Below, in pieces: positions 8,665-17,384 of a stretch of 64,000 nt of DNA; within the stretch, counting starts at the first letter, position 1; the number at the start of each line of letters is the position of its first letter. A program made the position numbers and the translations under genes. Source of the DNA: KACC-23026 sp963829575 (GTDB taxonomy: Bacteria > Bacillota > Bacilli > Bacillales > Sporolactobacillaceae). The stretch is taken from NCBI GenBank assembly GCA_963829575.1, contig CAWHJF010000012.1:620001-684000 (forward strand). Direction: 5' to 3'. The notes under the pieces are model-generated. The model saw only the letters and a program-made list of their open reading frames with translations. It was not told where the DNA came from and did no database searches.

Positions 8665-9723
8665 ATGACTTGTGTGCGTTGTCAGACGGTGCCGGTTTTT
8701 CCGGAAGAAGGTACGCTAATCTGTTATCCGGCCTCTGATATGATTCAACTTGGTTTTCTTGAAGGACTCAAGGAATGGGAAGCTGTCATTCAAGAGGGCG
8801 AAGGCGGCCAATTAAAGGTTCGTTATCAAACAGGCGAACTCGAAACAATGGTTCAGCGCCTAAAGGAAAATTTAGATCCAAAAGCTCTAAAGGCTTCAAG
8901 AATGGGAGCTTTTCCTTCCGAAGAAAACTGGAGCGGATTTGGGATTCTGAATGCCTATGAATTTGTCGAACGGGCGAGTTCCCCTAAATTTTTATCATTG
9001 ATCCAACGTAAAGCCTTTCAACACGTGATTCAACCCATTATTTCGGTTGAAACCGAAACAGCCTTTGGTTATGAATTCCTGATGCGCGCGCTACCAGATG
9101 AACCTCCGTTTTCTCCAGCTGATTTATTTGCTTTTTCACAACGGACAGGACTACAATCAGCTTTGGACAGTGCGTCACGCATTCGATCAATTGAACGAAG
9201 TGCAGGTCTTGTGCCGAATGGAATCCAGCGGTTTATTAATTTCTTACCGTCTTCCATCTATGACCCACGTCATTGCTTGAAAAGCACAATGAAGGCAGCA
9301 GAGGAAAACCAAGTGAATCCAAACGATTTGATTTTTGAGGTGGTTGAAACCGAACGAATCGAGGACCTTAATCATTTGAAAATGATTTTAGAGTATTACA
9401 AGCAAGAGGGAATGCGCGTAGCCCTTGATGATATTGGATCGGGTTATTCGACTCAAGCGCTTCTTAAAGATTTGCGACCGGATTTTGCAAAATTAGATCG
9501 AGCCCTTATTCAAGACTGTGATGAGTCTAGTGAAAAACAAGCGTATCTAAAAGAAACCATCCAGTTTGCCAAAGATTTAGGTATCGTAGTGATTGCAGAA
9601 GGAATTGAACGTAAGGAAGAATACCTCATCTGTAAAGAACTGGGTGCAGATTTGGTGCAAGGCTATTACTTTGGCCGTCCATCTCCTGCACTTTGGGAGC
9701 GGAAACTTGAATGTTACTCTTAA
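8665..9723 (+). CDS. EAL-domain cyclic-di-GMP phosphodiesterase-type protein
   Basis: 352 residues from ATG 8665, preferred over ATG 8647 because AAAGGCGG lies 7 nt before it. Residues 1-110 form a small N-terminal region beginning MTCVRC (a Cys-x-x-Cys pair) with no domain I recognise. From about 115 to the end it is an EAL domain. The signature EAL itself reads EFL (Glu137 kept), and the other metal and catalytic positions are in place: Asn192, Glu225 in FEVVETE, Asp255/Asp256 in DDIGSG, Lys276, Glu312 in AEGIE and Gln332 in VQGYYFG. It is therefore likely an active c-di-GMP hydrolase rather than only a binder. It is a single gene between terminators. Confidence 0.85.
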   Translation: MTCVRCQTVPVFPEEGTLICYPASDMIQLGFLEGLKEWEAVIQEGEGGQLKVRYQTGELETMVQRLKENLDPKALKASRMGAFPSEENWSGFGILNAYEFVERASSPKFLSLIQRKAFQHVIQPIISVETETAFGYEFLMRALPDEPPFSPADLFAFSQRTGLQSALDSASRIRSIERSAGLVPNGIQRFINFLPSSIYDPRHCLKSTMKAAEENQVNPNDLIFEVVETERIEDLNHLKMILEYYKQEGMRVALDDIGSGYSTQALLKDLRPDFAKLDRALIQDCDESSEKQAYLKETIQFAKDLGIVVIAEGIERKEEYLICKELGADLVQGYYFGRPSPALWERKLECYS

Positions 9724-9736
9724 ATTAGTAGAGCTG

Positions 9737-9774
9737 AAACCATCACTTTCATTTGAGAAAGTGGTGGTTTTTTC
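9737..9774 (+). terminator. Terminator after the EAL gene
   Basis: AAACCATCACTTTC pairs with GAAAGTGGTGGTTT around a 6-nt loop, followed by TTTT. Confidence 0.85.
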
Positions 9775-9950
9775 ACTTGTGAAATAGAAAAGCGCATCCA
9801 AGCCAATAAAATTAGAATAATCTGTCAATTTAGTTCATATAACAGGAATACATCTCCTTTTGATTGTGGACAGTTCAAAGCCGATTCCGATGACTAAAAA
9901 GCGGACACATGCCAATAATGAATGTCAAAATGAGTATTGGAGTGGATCCT

Positions 9951-10067
9951 ATGCAGCATGAGGAAACAGGAAATCTTTTTAAAGGATTGTTATGGGGATC
10001 ACTGCTGAGTATGCCAATTTGGTTCTCTGTTTTTGGTTGGATTAAGCTTTTTTTATGGAAGTACTAG
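9951..10067 (+). CDS. Small single-span membrane protein, 38 residues
   Basis: ATG 9951 follows GGAG with about 8-nt spacing; the stop is TAG 10065-10067. The peptide has a short polar head (MQHEETGNLFKG) and one hydrophobic stretch with several aromatic residues (LLWGSLLSMPIWFSVFGWI), ending KLFLWKY. An in-frame ATG at 9930 has no ribosome site. I do not recognise the family. The ribosome site, hydrophobic design and following terminator support a real gene, but the short length leaves doubt. Confidence 0.5.
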   Translation: MQHEETGNLFKGLLWGSLLSMPIWFSVFGWIKLFLWKY

Positions 10068-10097
10068 GTTAGATTTTTAAAATAGAGTGTAAAAATG

Positions 10098-10143
10098 AAA
10101 GGGACCCAGCTGGCGCTCATGTTGCGCTAGCTGGGTCTCTTTC
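10098..10143. terminator. Bidirectional terminator
   Basis: AAAGGGACCCAGCTGGCGC pairs with GCGCTAGCTGGGTCTCTTT. It sits between convergent genes and serves the minus-strand aminopeptidase directly. Confidence 0.8.
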
Positions 10144-10147
10144 ACGT

Positions 10148-11380
10148 TTAGTCCACCCAATTCCCATTTCTGAAAATCGGAATCTGTTCACCGTCTTCTG
10201 TTTCGCCATCAATATTAAGCGAAGTAGATCCCATCATAAAGTCAACATGGGTCAAGCTTGTATTAATTTGATGGGCCTCTAGCTCATCAGGGCTCATCTG
10301 AGTCCCACCTTCAATATTGAAGGCATACGCCATTCCAATCGCGAGATGGCAAGACGCATTCTCGTCAAATAGGGTGTTATAAAAGACTTTTCCAGATTGA
10401 GAGATCGGAGAGTCATCTGGAACTAAAGCGACCTCTCCAAGGTAGTGGGCACCGTCATCGGTTTGGATGAGCGTTTTCAACGTATCTTCACCTTGTTCGG
10501 CTTTCACGTCCGTAATGCGGCCATTCTCAAACGTCAGGCTAAACGAATCAATAAGAGTCCCCGCATAGTTCAGGGGTTTGGTGCTCGTCACGATACCGTT
10601 CACGCCATACTTCTTAGGGGCAGTAAATACTTCTTCTGTCGGTATATTAGGCAGCGTCTCGACACCGTTCGCGATTTTCATACCGCCACCGATCCAAATG
10701 TGTTGATCAGGCAATTCAATGGTGAGATCCGTGCCGTCCGCTTTATAATGCAGCGCTTTAAATTGCTGGGCATTGAGATAAGTGAGGCGTGTTGTTAACG
10801 CTTCGCGATGGGTCGTCCAACTCTGGATCGGATCCGGTGTATCCACACGTGTCATTTTAAAAATAGCTTCCCAAAGGGCCTGCACCGCTTCTTCTTCTGA
10901 AAGTTCAGGATAGACTTTTTTGGCCCATTCTGGATTAGGGGTGCTAACAATGGTGCGACTGACTTTTCCATTCATAAGCGCACTCCGATAACCGCTCGCC
11001 GCTTGCTGAAACACTTTTTGTTGGGCGGCTACGCGTTCTGGATCAATGCCAGTAAGCAGGTCAGGATTTTGACTAAAGATTGTCATAAAGGCCGCTTCTT
11101 TTTTTACAAGGGCTTCCATTTTTTGAATCTCCCATTCAGGATATGTTTCAAAAGTGGAGTGAGGTGCCAATTCATAACGGGTACGAGTGACCGTTTCATC
11201 CGACCAGTCAATGACAACGTCGGACGCACCGACTTCATACGCCTTTTTAACCACTTGACGGACATAATCCGCTGAACCAATCGGGGCAGAGATATGTAGA
11301 ATTTGTCCTTCTTGAAGATTGACACCGCTTTTTACGGCGAGTTCTGCATAACGATCTAGATACATTTCAAATTGTGCCAT
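10148..11380 (-). CDS. M29-family metallo-aminopeptidase (AmpS/PepS type)
   Basis: 410 residues, the normal length for family M29, starting behind AGGTGAAAG. Conserved metal-ligand segments are visible in the C-terminal half: IPTEEVF, LGEVALV, ENASCHLAIGMAY and THVDFMMGS, giving the expected Glu, Glu, His, Tyr, His and Asp ligands. These cytoplasmic two-metal exopeptidases release N-terminal residues from peptides. The gene stands alone with its own terminator and a divergent spacer toward manA. Confidence 0.88.
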   Translation of the reverse strand: MAQFEMYLDRYAELAVKSGVNLQEGQILHISAPIGSADYVRQVVKKAYEVGASDVVIDWSDETVTRTRYELAPHSTFETYPEWEIQKMEALVKKEAAFMTIFSQNPDLLTGIDPERVAAQQKVFQQAASGYRSALMNGKVSRTIVSTPNPEWAKKVYPELSEEEAVQALWEAIFKMTRVDTPDPIQSWTTHREALTTRLTYLNAQQFKALHYKADGTDLTIELPDQHIWIGGGMKIANGVETLPNIPTEEVFTAPKKYGVNGIVTSTKPLNYAGTLIDSFSLTFENGRITDVKAEQGEDTLKTLIQTDDGAHYLGEVALVPDDSPISQSGKVFYNTLFDENASCHLAIGMAYAFNIEGGTQMSPDELEAHQINTSLTHVDFMMGSTSLNIDGETEDGEQIPIFRNGNWVD

Positions 11381-11589
11381 ACTTTCACCTCACAAAAATG
11401 TGTTATTATCCCTCAATAGTAGCATGAATTATTAGGAAATCAACGGATGAATGAGATAGCTCAAAAGGATAAGCCGAATGGTATTAGGGGGTTTTATGAC
11501 AGTTCGGTTTTTGATAAAGTAGGGTTTGACTCACCTTTTCTCAAAAAATATGAGATACTAGTTTAATGAATGGTTCACTTTAATATAAG

Positions 11590-11735
11590 GCTCTTTTTTA
11601 AAAAAGATTGTTGCTATTGTAACTAAAATCCAGTGAAACGACCCGAGACGCCTGCGGCAAGCGAGGGTAGTTTCGCATAAGTAAAAACAACAAAGTTTAC
11701 GAAAATAGCCTTAAATAAAACAAATTAAAGCAAAC
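11590..11735. repeat. Degenerate dispersed intergenic repeat (copy 1)
   Basis: The 400-bp spacer 11381-11782 holds a stretch with GAGACGCCTGC, GGCAAGCGAG, ACAACAAA and a terminal AGCCTT that recurs in the same order at 26625-26895. The words resemble the CGAGACTCCTGCGGGA-type element scattered between genes in many Bacillaceae, as I recall it; this copy looks internally deleted. Upstream, TTGACT at 11526 with TATGAG at 11549 is a weak promoter candidate for manA. Confidence 0.5.
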
Positions 11736-11782
11736 AGATTTTCCAGACACGATTTGACGTTTATAGGAAAGGATTTGTAAGG

Positions 11783-12730
11783 ATGACAGATGCGATTTTT
11801 CTACAACCGGTTTTTAAAGAACGAATTTGGGGTGGCGAACGCCTAAAAGAAGTCTTCAACTACGACATTCCGTCCTCAGAGACTGGCGAATGCTGGGGAA
11901 TTTCCGCTCATCCGAATGGACCTTGCACGGTTATAAATGGCGATTATAAAGGGCAAACCTTAGAAGCGCTTTGGACCAACCATCCAGAGTTATTTGACCA
12001 TTATAAGTCTAAAACATTCCCACTTTTGACCAAAATTTTGGATGCCAAAACCGACTTATCCGTTCAGGTGCACCCGAATGATCAGCAAGCGCAAGAGATG
12101 GAAGGCGAGCCGTTTGGAAAAACGGAATGCTGGTATGTCATTGATGCGGAACCAGGTGCGGAAATTGTCTATGGCCATCACGCGAAAAGCGCGGAAGAGT
12201 TTTCAGAGAACGTACAAGATGGAAAATGGGATGCGCTGCTTCGAACCGTTCCAGTTAAAGCTGGTGATTTTTTCTATGTACCAAGCGGAACGATTCATGC
12301 TATTGGTGGCGGGATCTTGATTCTTGAGACGCAGCAATCGTCTGATGTCACCTACCGTGTGTATGATTATGATCGGACGGATGCAAAAGGCAACACGCGC
12401 GACCTCCACATTGATCAATCTATTGCCGTAACGCGTTTTCCACATGTGGACCCAGAGCTTGAGCAAACCACGCAAACGATTCAAGGCGCAAAAGTAACAA
12501 AACGCGTCTCCGAAACCAACTTCACCGTGTATGATGTTCATCTCAATGGGGCGTTCTCAGCAGATCAAACAAAGCCCTTCATACTCGTGAGTGTTTTGGA
12601 TGGAGAAGGCAATGTTGAAGTTAAATCCACTAAAACAGGGTTTAAAAAAGGGGATCATTTCATTCTACCCGCTTCAATTGGACACTTTAAAGTCAATGGG
12701 AACGCCCATCTCATTGTATCGCATGTCTAG
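11783..12730 (+). CDS. manA: Mannose-6-phosphate isomerase, class I
   Basis: 315 residues, the size of Bacillus ManA/Pmi enzymes. Cupin-fold zinc sites are recognisable: QVHPND, KTECWYV and SGTIHAIGGG, and the N-terminal RIWGG matches the family. It interconverts mannose 6-phosphate and fructose 6-phosphate, feeding mannose into glycolysis or supplying GDP-mannose for surface polysaccharide. No sugar transporter is adjacent. A small P-loop gene follows 61 bp later and may be co-transcribed. Confidence 0.9.
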   Translation: MTDAIFLQPVFKERIWGGERLKEVFNYDIPSSETGECWGISAHPNGPCTVINGDYKGQTLEALWTNHPELFDHYKSKTFPLLTKILDAKTDLSVQVHPNDQQAQEMEGEPFGKTECWYVIDAEPGAEIVYGHHAKSAEEFSENVQDGKWDALLRTVPVKAGDFFYVPSGTIHAIGGGILILETQQSSDVTYRVYDYDRTDAKGNTRDLHIDQSIAVTRFPHVDPELEQTTQTIQGAKVTKRVSETNFTVYDVHLNGAFSADQTKPFILVSVLDGEGNVEVKSTKTGFKKGDHFILPASIGHFKVNGNAHLIVSHV

Positions 12731-12791
12731 AGGGGTTTAAAAAAGATCGACATAAATAAAATATGATTTTTATGATAAGGAGCGATTCGTT

Positions 12792-13376
12792 TTGGCAAAG
12801 CTTGTCTTTTTTGTAGGAAGCGCTGGGGTTGGAAAAACAACCGTTGCTGTAGAGTTAGCGAAGCATCATCCGGTTGTGTTTTTAGATAAGGATACGGTAG
12901 GTGAACGGATTGTCAATAAATCGCTTACGGTACTTGGGTATTCGCCGGATGATCGTGATTCTGATTTTTACCGTGAGCATTTTAGAGATGTGGAATATGA
13001 AGCCACGCTTGATGTGGCGGCAGAAAATTTAAAATTAGGCCAAGATGTATTTGCGATTGGGCCGTTTACGAATGAACTGAAGGACCCAGACTATCTCCCC
13101 AATTATTTGGCAGAAAGTGGCCTTGCGGATTCGAATGTCGATGTGAAGTTGGTTATTGTCACGATGGAGCAGGATCTTGATGAGATCAAAGAACGCATTA
13201 AGGAACGGGCGAACCCACGCGATCAATGGAAGTTGGAAAATTGGGAGCAATATAAGCAACGGATTAAAACACCCACGACAAACTGGACGCAGGCCGACAT
13301 TTTGCATTTCGACAACGGATCCGAATTCACAGACGAGAAACGCCGTGAACTTGAGACGTTTATTGGATGGTTATAA
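12792..13376 (+). CDS. P-loop ATP-binding protein, kinase-like
   Basis: 194 residues from TTG 12792, behind AAGGAG. A Walker A motif GSAGVGKTT lies at residues 9-17, followed by a strand ending FLDKDT as in small-molecule or nucleotide kinases of the AAA_33/zeta-toxin-like group. A basic helix-rich segment (EIKERIKERANPRDQWK) could form the lid. Substrate is unknown. There is no antitoxin-like neighbour, so I read it as a housekeeping-type kinase rather than a toxin. Its 3' end abuts repeat array 2. Confidence 0.7.
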   Translation: MAKLVFFVGSAGVGKTTVAVELAKHHPVVFLDKDTVGERIVNKSLTVLGYSPDDRDSDFYREHFRDVEYEATLDVAAENLKLGQDVFAIGPFTNELKDPDYLPNYLAESGLADSNVDVKLVIVTMEQDLDEIKERIKERANPRDQWKLENWEQYKQRIKTPTTNWTQADILHFDNGSEFTDEKRRELETFIGWL

Positions 13377-13412
13377 GTTAGAATCGTGCATAGCACAAGG
13401 CGAGCAAGTAGG

Positions 13413-14328
13413 GGTTTAGTGCCCGAAACGCAAGCCCAAAGCGACGACGGGCACTGAGAAGGGTGCATCGTGCCCGAAACGTAAAGCCAAAAGGGCTACG
13501 GGAACAAAGCTCGAGTTTCAGTTCCCGTACGGAAGAAGAAAAACGCGTACGGGAACACGCCCCACTGAAATTGTGCCCGAAACACAAGCCCAAAGCGACG
13601 ACGGGCACAGAGAAGGGTGCATCGTGCCCGAAACGCAAAGCCAAAAGGGCTACGGGAACAAAGCCCGAGTTTCAGTTCCCGTACGGAAGAAGAAAAACGC
13701 GTACGGGAACACGCCCCACTGAAATTGTGCCCGAAACACAAGCCCAAAGCGACAACGGGAACAAAGCTCGAGTTTCACTTCCCGTACGGAAGAAGAAAAA
13801 CGCCTACGGGAACACGCCCACTGAAATTGTGCCCGAAACACAAGCCCAAAGCGACAACGGGCACTGAGAAGGGTGCATCGTGCCCGAAACGTAAAGCCAA
13901 AAGGGCTACGGGAACAAAGCCCGAGTTTCAGTTCCCGTACGGAAGAAGAAAAACGCCTACGGGAACACGCCCCACTGAAATTGTGCCCGAAACGCAAGCC
14001 CAAAGCGACGACGGGCACTGAGAAGGGTGCATCGTGACCGAAACGTAAAGCCAAAAGGGCTACGGGAACAAAGCCCGAGTTTCAGTTCCCGTACGGAAGA
14101 AGAAAAACGCGTACGGGAACACGCCCCACTGAAATCGTGCCCGAAACACAAGCCCAAAGCGACGACGGGCACAGAAAAGAGTGCATCGTGCCCGAAACGT
14201 AAAGCCAAAAGGGCTACGGGAACAAAGCCCGAGTTTCAGTTCCCGTACGGAAGAAGAAAAACGCGTACGGGAACACGCCCCACTGAAATTGTGCCCGAAA
14301 CGCAAGCCCAAAGCGACGACGAGCACAA
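13413..14328. repeat. Array 2: 154-bp units made of three ~51-bp hairpin subunits
   Basis: GGGTGCATCG starts units at 13461, 13615, 13871, 14025 and (as GAGTGCATCG) 14179. The steps are 154, 256, 154 and 154 bp; 256 is 154 plus 102, that is two extra subunits. Each unit splits into 51 + 52 + 51 bp subunits that open with GTGCCCG or GTTCCCG and carry CGGGAAC or CGGGCAC about 30 bp later. The strongest hairpin has an 11-bp stem, GTTCCCGTACG/CGTACGGGAAC. The array lies between convergent genes. Long open frames on both strands are artefacts of the repeat. Confidence 0.95.
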
Positions 14329-14381
14329 TGCGCCCATCAGCAATACACGCATACCACACGATTCCGTATGATCCATACCAA

Positions 14382-14416
14382 AAAGCGCGTGTTCGGCCAA
14401 TCCGAACACGCGCTTT
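14382..14416. terminator. Strong bidirectional terminator
   Basis: AAAGCGCGTGTTCGG pairs perfectly with CCGAACACGCGCTTT around a 5-nt loop. It is 4 bp from the stop of the minus-strand SIS gene, where the T-tract is best, and also closes array 2. Confidence 0.9.
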
Positions 14417-14420
14417 CTAT

Positions 14421-15158
14421 TTATTTCAGCAAGGGGATTCGTTTTTTATATCGCTCAACCAGTTGGTGATTGTGGGCTTCTGCACCTGGAACGTTGGCGC
14501 TAAGAAAGATCGGGGGTTCGATATCGCTTTGAATCAAGAGGGCGGTCGCCTCAACAAAAATCGCATTGAGAATCGTGACGCCCATTACGGTTGACGTAGG
14601 GCCAAATGGGACAGCGACGTTTTCATGAGTCAGGACCGCATCGCCGCGGACCGCATAGTTGTTAATCGGTAAGTCGACCACATCCAACAGATGCTGACCC
14701 GATGAATGGCGGGAGGCTCCGTGTGCGGAATAGTCGAACGACGTGAGGCCGATGACATAGACCCCTTTTTCCCTCGCATAAAGGGCCGCTTCAATCGGAA
14801 CTGGGTTTTTTCCAGAAGTCGAATTGACGATCATGACGTCACCGGGTTCAATCGATTGCGCCTCAAGTAACGGCTGAATATAGCCACTTGTTCTCTCGAA
14901 AGTCGTGGATCGCAAAGCCCCCTCATGCAGCATCAGCGGCTCAACAAGGATCGGATTAACCGCGGCAAGTCCACCGGCTCGATAAAAGAGCTCTTCAGAC
15001 AAAACATGAGAGTGACCAGAACCAAAGATATGAATAATCCCACCCTGTTGGATGGCGTCCGCGATATGGCGAGCCGCTGCCTCAATAAAAAGTTCGGCTC
15101 CCTCTGTCTTAAGCCGATCTAGTTGGGCCTGAATCGTTTGCAGATAGTCCAGGTACAT
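14421..15158 (-). CDS. SIS-domain sugar-phosphate protein (UPF0309 type)
   Basis: About 245 residues from ATG 15158, chosen because GGGGGG lies 6 nt upstream; a TTG at 15176 is possible but lacks a site. It is a sugar isomerase (SIS) fold: phosphosugar-binding segments IFGSGHSHVLSEE (about 44-56) and VNSTSGKNPVPIEAA (about 111-125) are typical. The gene is divergent from nagA, shares its operator region and so probably acts in amino-sugar phosphate metabolism. Proteins of this family often accompany nag genes, but the reaction is not established. A perfect terminator follows. Confidence 0.75.
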   Translation of the reverse strand: MYLDYLQTIQAQLDRLKTEGAELFIEAAARHIADAIQQGGIIHIFGSGHSHVLSEELFYRAGGLAAVNPILVEPLMLHEGALRSTTFERTSGYIQPLLEAQSIEPGDVMIVNSTSGKNPVPIEAALYAREKGVYVIGLTSFDYSAHGASRHSSGQHLLDVVDLPINNYAVRGDAVLTHENVAVPFGPTSTVMGVTILNAIFVEATALLIQSDIEPPIFLSANVPGAEAHNHQLVERYKKRIPLLK

Positions 15159-15255
15159 CTCTATCCCCCCAAACAAACACTAAATTAATCACATGAAAAA
15201 CCACATAAAATGTATGGCTTGTTTCCCAAACAAACTATAGCACATATAAAATATA

Positions 15256-15312
15256 GTTGTCTATACAAAAAGATAAACTTGTATAGACAACAAAAACGAA
15301 TCATGCTATTGT
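15256..15312. promoter_or_regulatory. Divergent nag promoters with paired HutC/GntR operators
   Basis: Two 13-bp arms, GTTGTCTATACAA (15256-15268) and TTGTATAGACAAC (15279-15291), are perfect reverse complements 10 bp apart. Each contains a GT-N-TA-N-AC palindrome, the consensus for HutC-subfamily GntR regulators. Each arm supplies a TAGACA -35: rightward TATTGT at 15307-15312 (17-bp spacer) for nagA, and leftward TATAGT (18-bp spacer) for the SIS gene. The likely regulator is the GntR protein encoded at 17381-18112. Confidence 0.85.
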
Positions 15313-15441
15313 TAAGAAAAGCGGTTTTGTTTTAGATCGGGACACACTTTTAAACATGCGAAAACGAGAGAAAAAAATGTGAACGTTTCATGATCGAAAA
15401 TCAAGTCCGGAACGAACACCTGCATAGAGGGGCGACCAACC

Positions 15442-16638
15442 ATGGAAGAAACAGATGTTATTTTAAAAGGATTAAAAGTTATTGGGGAGACGGCTACAAT
15501 TGAAGAAGGGTATGTCTGGATCAGCCAAGGCACGATTAAAGAAATGGGTTCGGTAGCAGACCTTGCCGCTCCGCAAGATCTGTTGACCTATACCTTTTCA
15601 AAAACATGCACCCTTGTGCCAGGTATGATCGATGTTCATATTCATGGAGCAAGCGGTGCTGATACAATGGATGCGACGTTTGAAGCGCTAGACACGATCG
15701 CGTCGACCCTTCCGAAAGAAGGCACGACAAGCTTTCTTGCTACCACAATTACGCAAAGCACAGAGGCGATTGAAAAGGCATTAAAGAACGTCGCCGATTA
15801 TATAGAGGCGGGCCAAAAATCGGACCATGCCGAAATCGTTGGAGTTCATCTCGAAGGCCCTTTTATTTCAAAGAAAAAGGCTGGAGCGCAACCGTTAGAC
15901 CATATCGCTAAGCCCGACCACGCCCAATTTGATCGCTTTCAAGCGCTCTCGGGTCATCGGATTAAGTTGATTACAATGGCGCCTGAAGAAGAGGAAGGGC
16001 TCGAGTTATCCCGTTATTTAAGTCAAAATGGCGTCGTCGTTTCGATTGGGCACTCCAACGCCACCTATCAACAAGTCGATGAGGCGATCAAAGCGGGAGC
16101 CTCTCACGTGACCCACTTATACAATGGCATGTCCGGGTTGCATCATCGCGAGCCGGGAGTTGTTGGCGCCACTCTGCTCCGCGACGAGTTAATGGCGGAA
16201 CTCATTGTCGACGGCATTCACACGCGCCCAGAAGTCATTGACCTCACTTTCCAACAAAAAGGCAAAGATCAATTGGTTTTAATTACAGACGCGATGCGCG
16301 CCAAGTGTTTGAAAGATGGAACCTATGATCTTGGTGGCCAGCCTGTTTTTGTGAAGGACGGGAAAGCGGTCCTTGAGAACGGTAGTTTAGCTGGCAGCGT
16401 GTTGCGAATGGTTGATGGATTTAAGAACATGCTAAGGTTTACAAAGGCGACGATCGAGGAGGTCGTTCAAATGACCTCAACCAATCCAGCGAAGGAATTG
16501 GGCATTTTTGACCGAAAAGGGAGCCTGGCCGCTGGAAAGGAAGCCGATTTGGTCGTTTTAGATGAAACACAGAATGTGGTGATGACCTTCTGTAAGGGCA
16601 TAAAGGCTTACGCGCAGGGAAAGGAAGACCTAAAATGA
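15442..16638 (+). CDS. nagA: N-acetylglucosamine-6-phosphate deacetylase
   Basis: 398 residues, start behind GAGGGG. Amidohydrolase-fold signatures: DVHIHG (about 64-69), HLEGPF (about 138), GHSNAT (about 199) and HLYNGMSGLHHREPG (about 219-233). It removes acetate from GlcNAc-6-P in the cytoplasm to give glucosamine-6-P, the substrate of the next enzyme. Its stop overlaps the nagB start by 4 bp (ATGA), showing translational coupling. Expression should be controlled by the paired operators upstream. Confidence 0.95.
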   Translation: MEETDVILKGLKVIGETATIEEGYVWISQGTIKEMGSVADLAAPQDLLTYTFSKTCTLVPGMIDVHIHGASGADTMDATFEALDTIASTLPKEGTTSFLATTITQSTEAIEKALKNVADYIEAGQKSDHAEIVGVHLEGPFISKKKAGAQPLDHIAKPDHAQFDRFQALSGHRIKLITMAPEEEEGLELSRYLSQNGVVVSIGHSNATYQQVDEAIKAGASHVTHLYNGMSGLHHREPGVVGATLLRDELMAELIVDGIHTRPEVIDLTFQQKGKDQLVLITDAMRAKCLKDGTYDLGGQPVFVKDGKAVLENGSLAGSVLRMVDGFKNMLRFTKATIEEVVQMTSTNPAKELGIFDRKGSLAAGKEADLVVLDETQNVVMTFCKGIKAYAQGKEDLK

Positions 16639-17384
16639 AAGTGATTCAGGTAAAAGACTATCAAGAAATGAGTCAAGAGGCAGCGAAGCGAATCATTCAT
16701 ATGGTGAAGGAAACGCCCAATGCGGTATTGGGGCTCGCGACCGGTGGCACCCCGACAGGTACTTATCAAGAAATGGTTCAGGAGCATGTGCAAAACGGCA
16801 CATCCTATGCGGACATCAAAACTATCAATTTAGATGAATATGTCGGGATGCCGCCAGAAAATCCAAATAGCTATTATTTTTTCATGAAAAAAAATCTGTT
16901 TGAGCATCTTGATGTTCAACACACCAACACCCATATCCCGGATGGAACTGTGCAGGATTTGTCGGAATTCTGCACAACGTATGATCAATTGATCAGCGCT
17001 AACCCAATCGATTTGCAACTTTTAGGAATCGGCCAAAACGGTCATATTGGGTTCAATGAGCCAGGGACTTCTTTTGCGACAAACACGCATATTGTGACCC
17101 TCACGCACTCAACGCGAAAAGCCAATGCGCGTTATTTTGACTCCATTAATGAAGTCCCAACGCATGCGATCACAATGGGCATTGCGTCCATTCTCCAAAG
17201 CAAATCGATCTTACTTTTGGCCTCAGGCATAAAAAAAGCGGAAGCGATCCGCCGGCTTTTAAATGAACCCGAACATCCAGATTTTCCAGCGTCCGCCTTA
17301 AAATCCCATCCGAATGTGACGCTCATTGCCGATGAAGAAGCGTTTTCCCTAGTTGAACCCTCCAAAAGGAGACTCGAATCATGA
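16635..17384 (+). CDS. nagB: Glucosamine-6-phosphate deaminase
   Basis: 249 residues. Signatures are LATGGTPTGTYQ near residue 34, the INLDEYVG segment and GIGQNGHIGFNEPG with the ring-opening His. It converts glucosamine-6-P to fructose-6-P plus ammonia, joining amino-sugar breakdown to glycolysis. It overlaps nagA upstream and nagR downstream by 4 bp each. It is the short, bacillus-type form without the C-terminal allosteric extension of enterobacterial NagB. Confidence 0.95.
   Translation: MKVIQVKDYQEMSQEAAKRIIHMVKETPNAVLGLATGGTPTGTYQEMVQEHVQNGTSYADIKTINLDEYVGMPPENPNSYYFFMKKNLFEHLDVQHTNTHIPDGTVQDLSEFCTTYDQLISANPIDLQLLGIGQNGHIGFNEPGTSFATNTHIVTLTHSTRKANARYFDSINEVPTHAITMGIASILQSKSILLLASGIKKAEAIRRLLNEPEHPDFPASALKSHPNVTLIADEEAFSLVEPSKRRLES

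Noticed and set aside
12792..13376. Zeta-type toxin
   Set aside because: Only the P-loop supports it; no antitoxin partner or toxin-specific motifs are seen.
13378..14371. Open frames of up to 137 codons with Arg/Lys/Pro repeats over array 2
   Set aside because: Repeat artefacts present on both strands; hairpin arms dictate the sequence.
15376..15391. TGTGAACGTTTCA as a cre site in the nagA leader
   Set aside because: It is one base shorter than the cre consensus, and the paired GntR operators explain control better.
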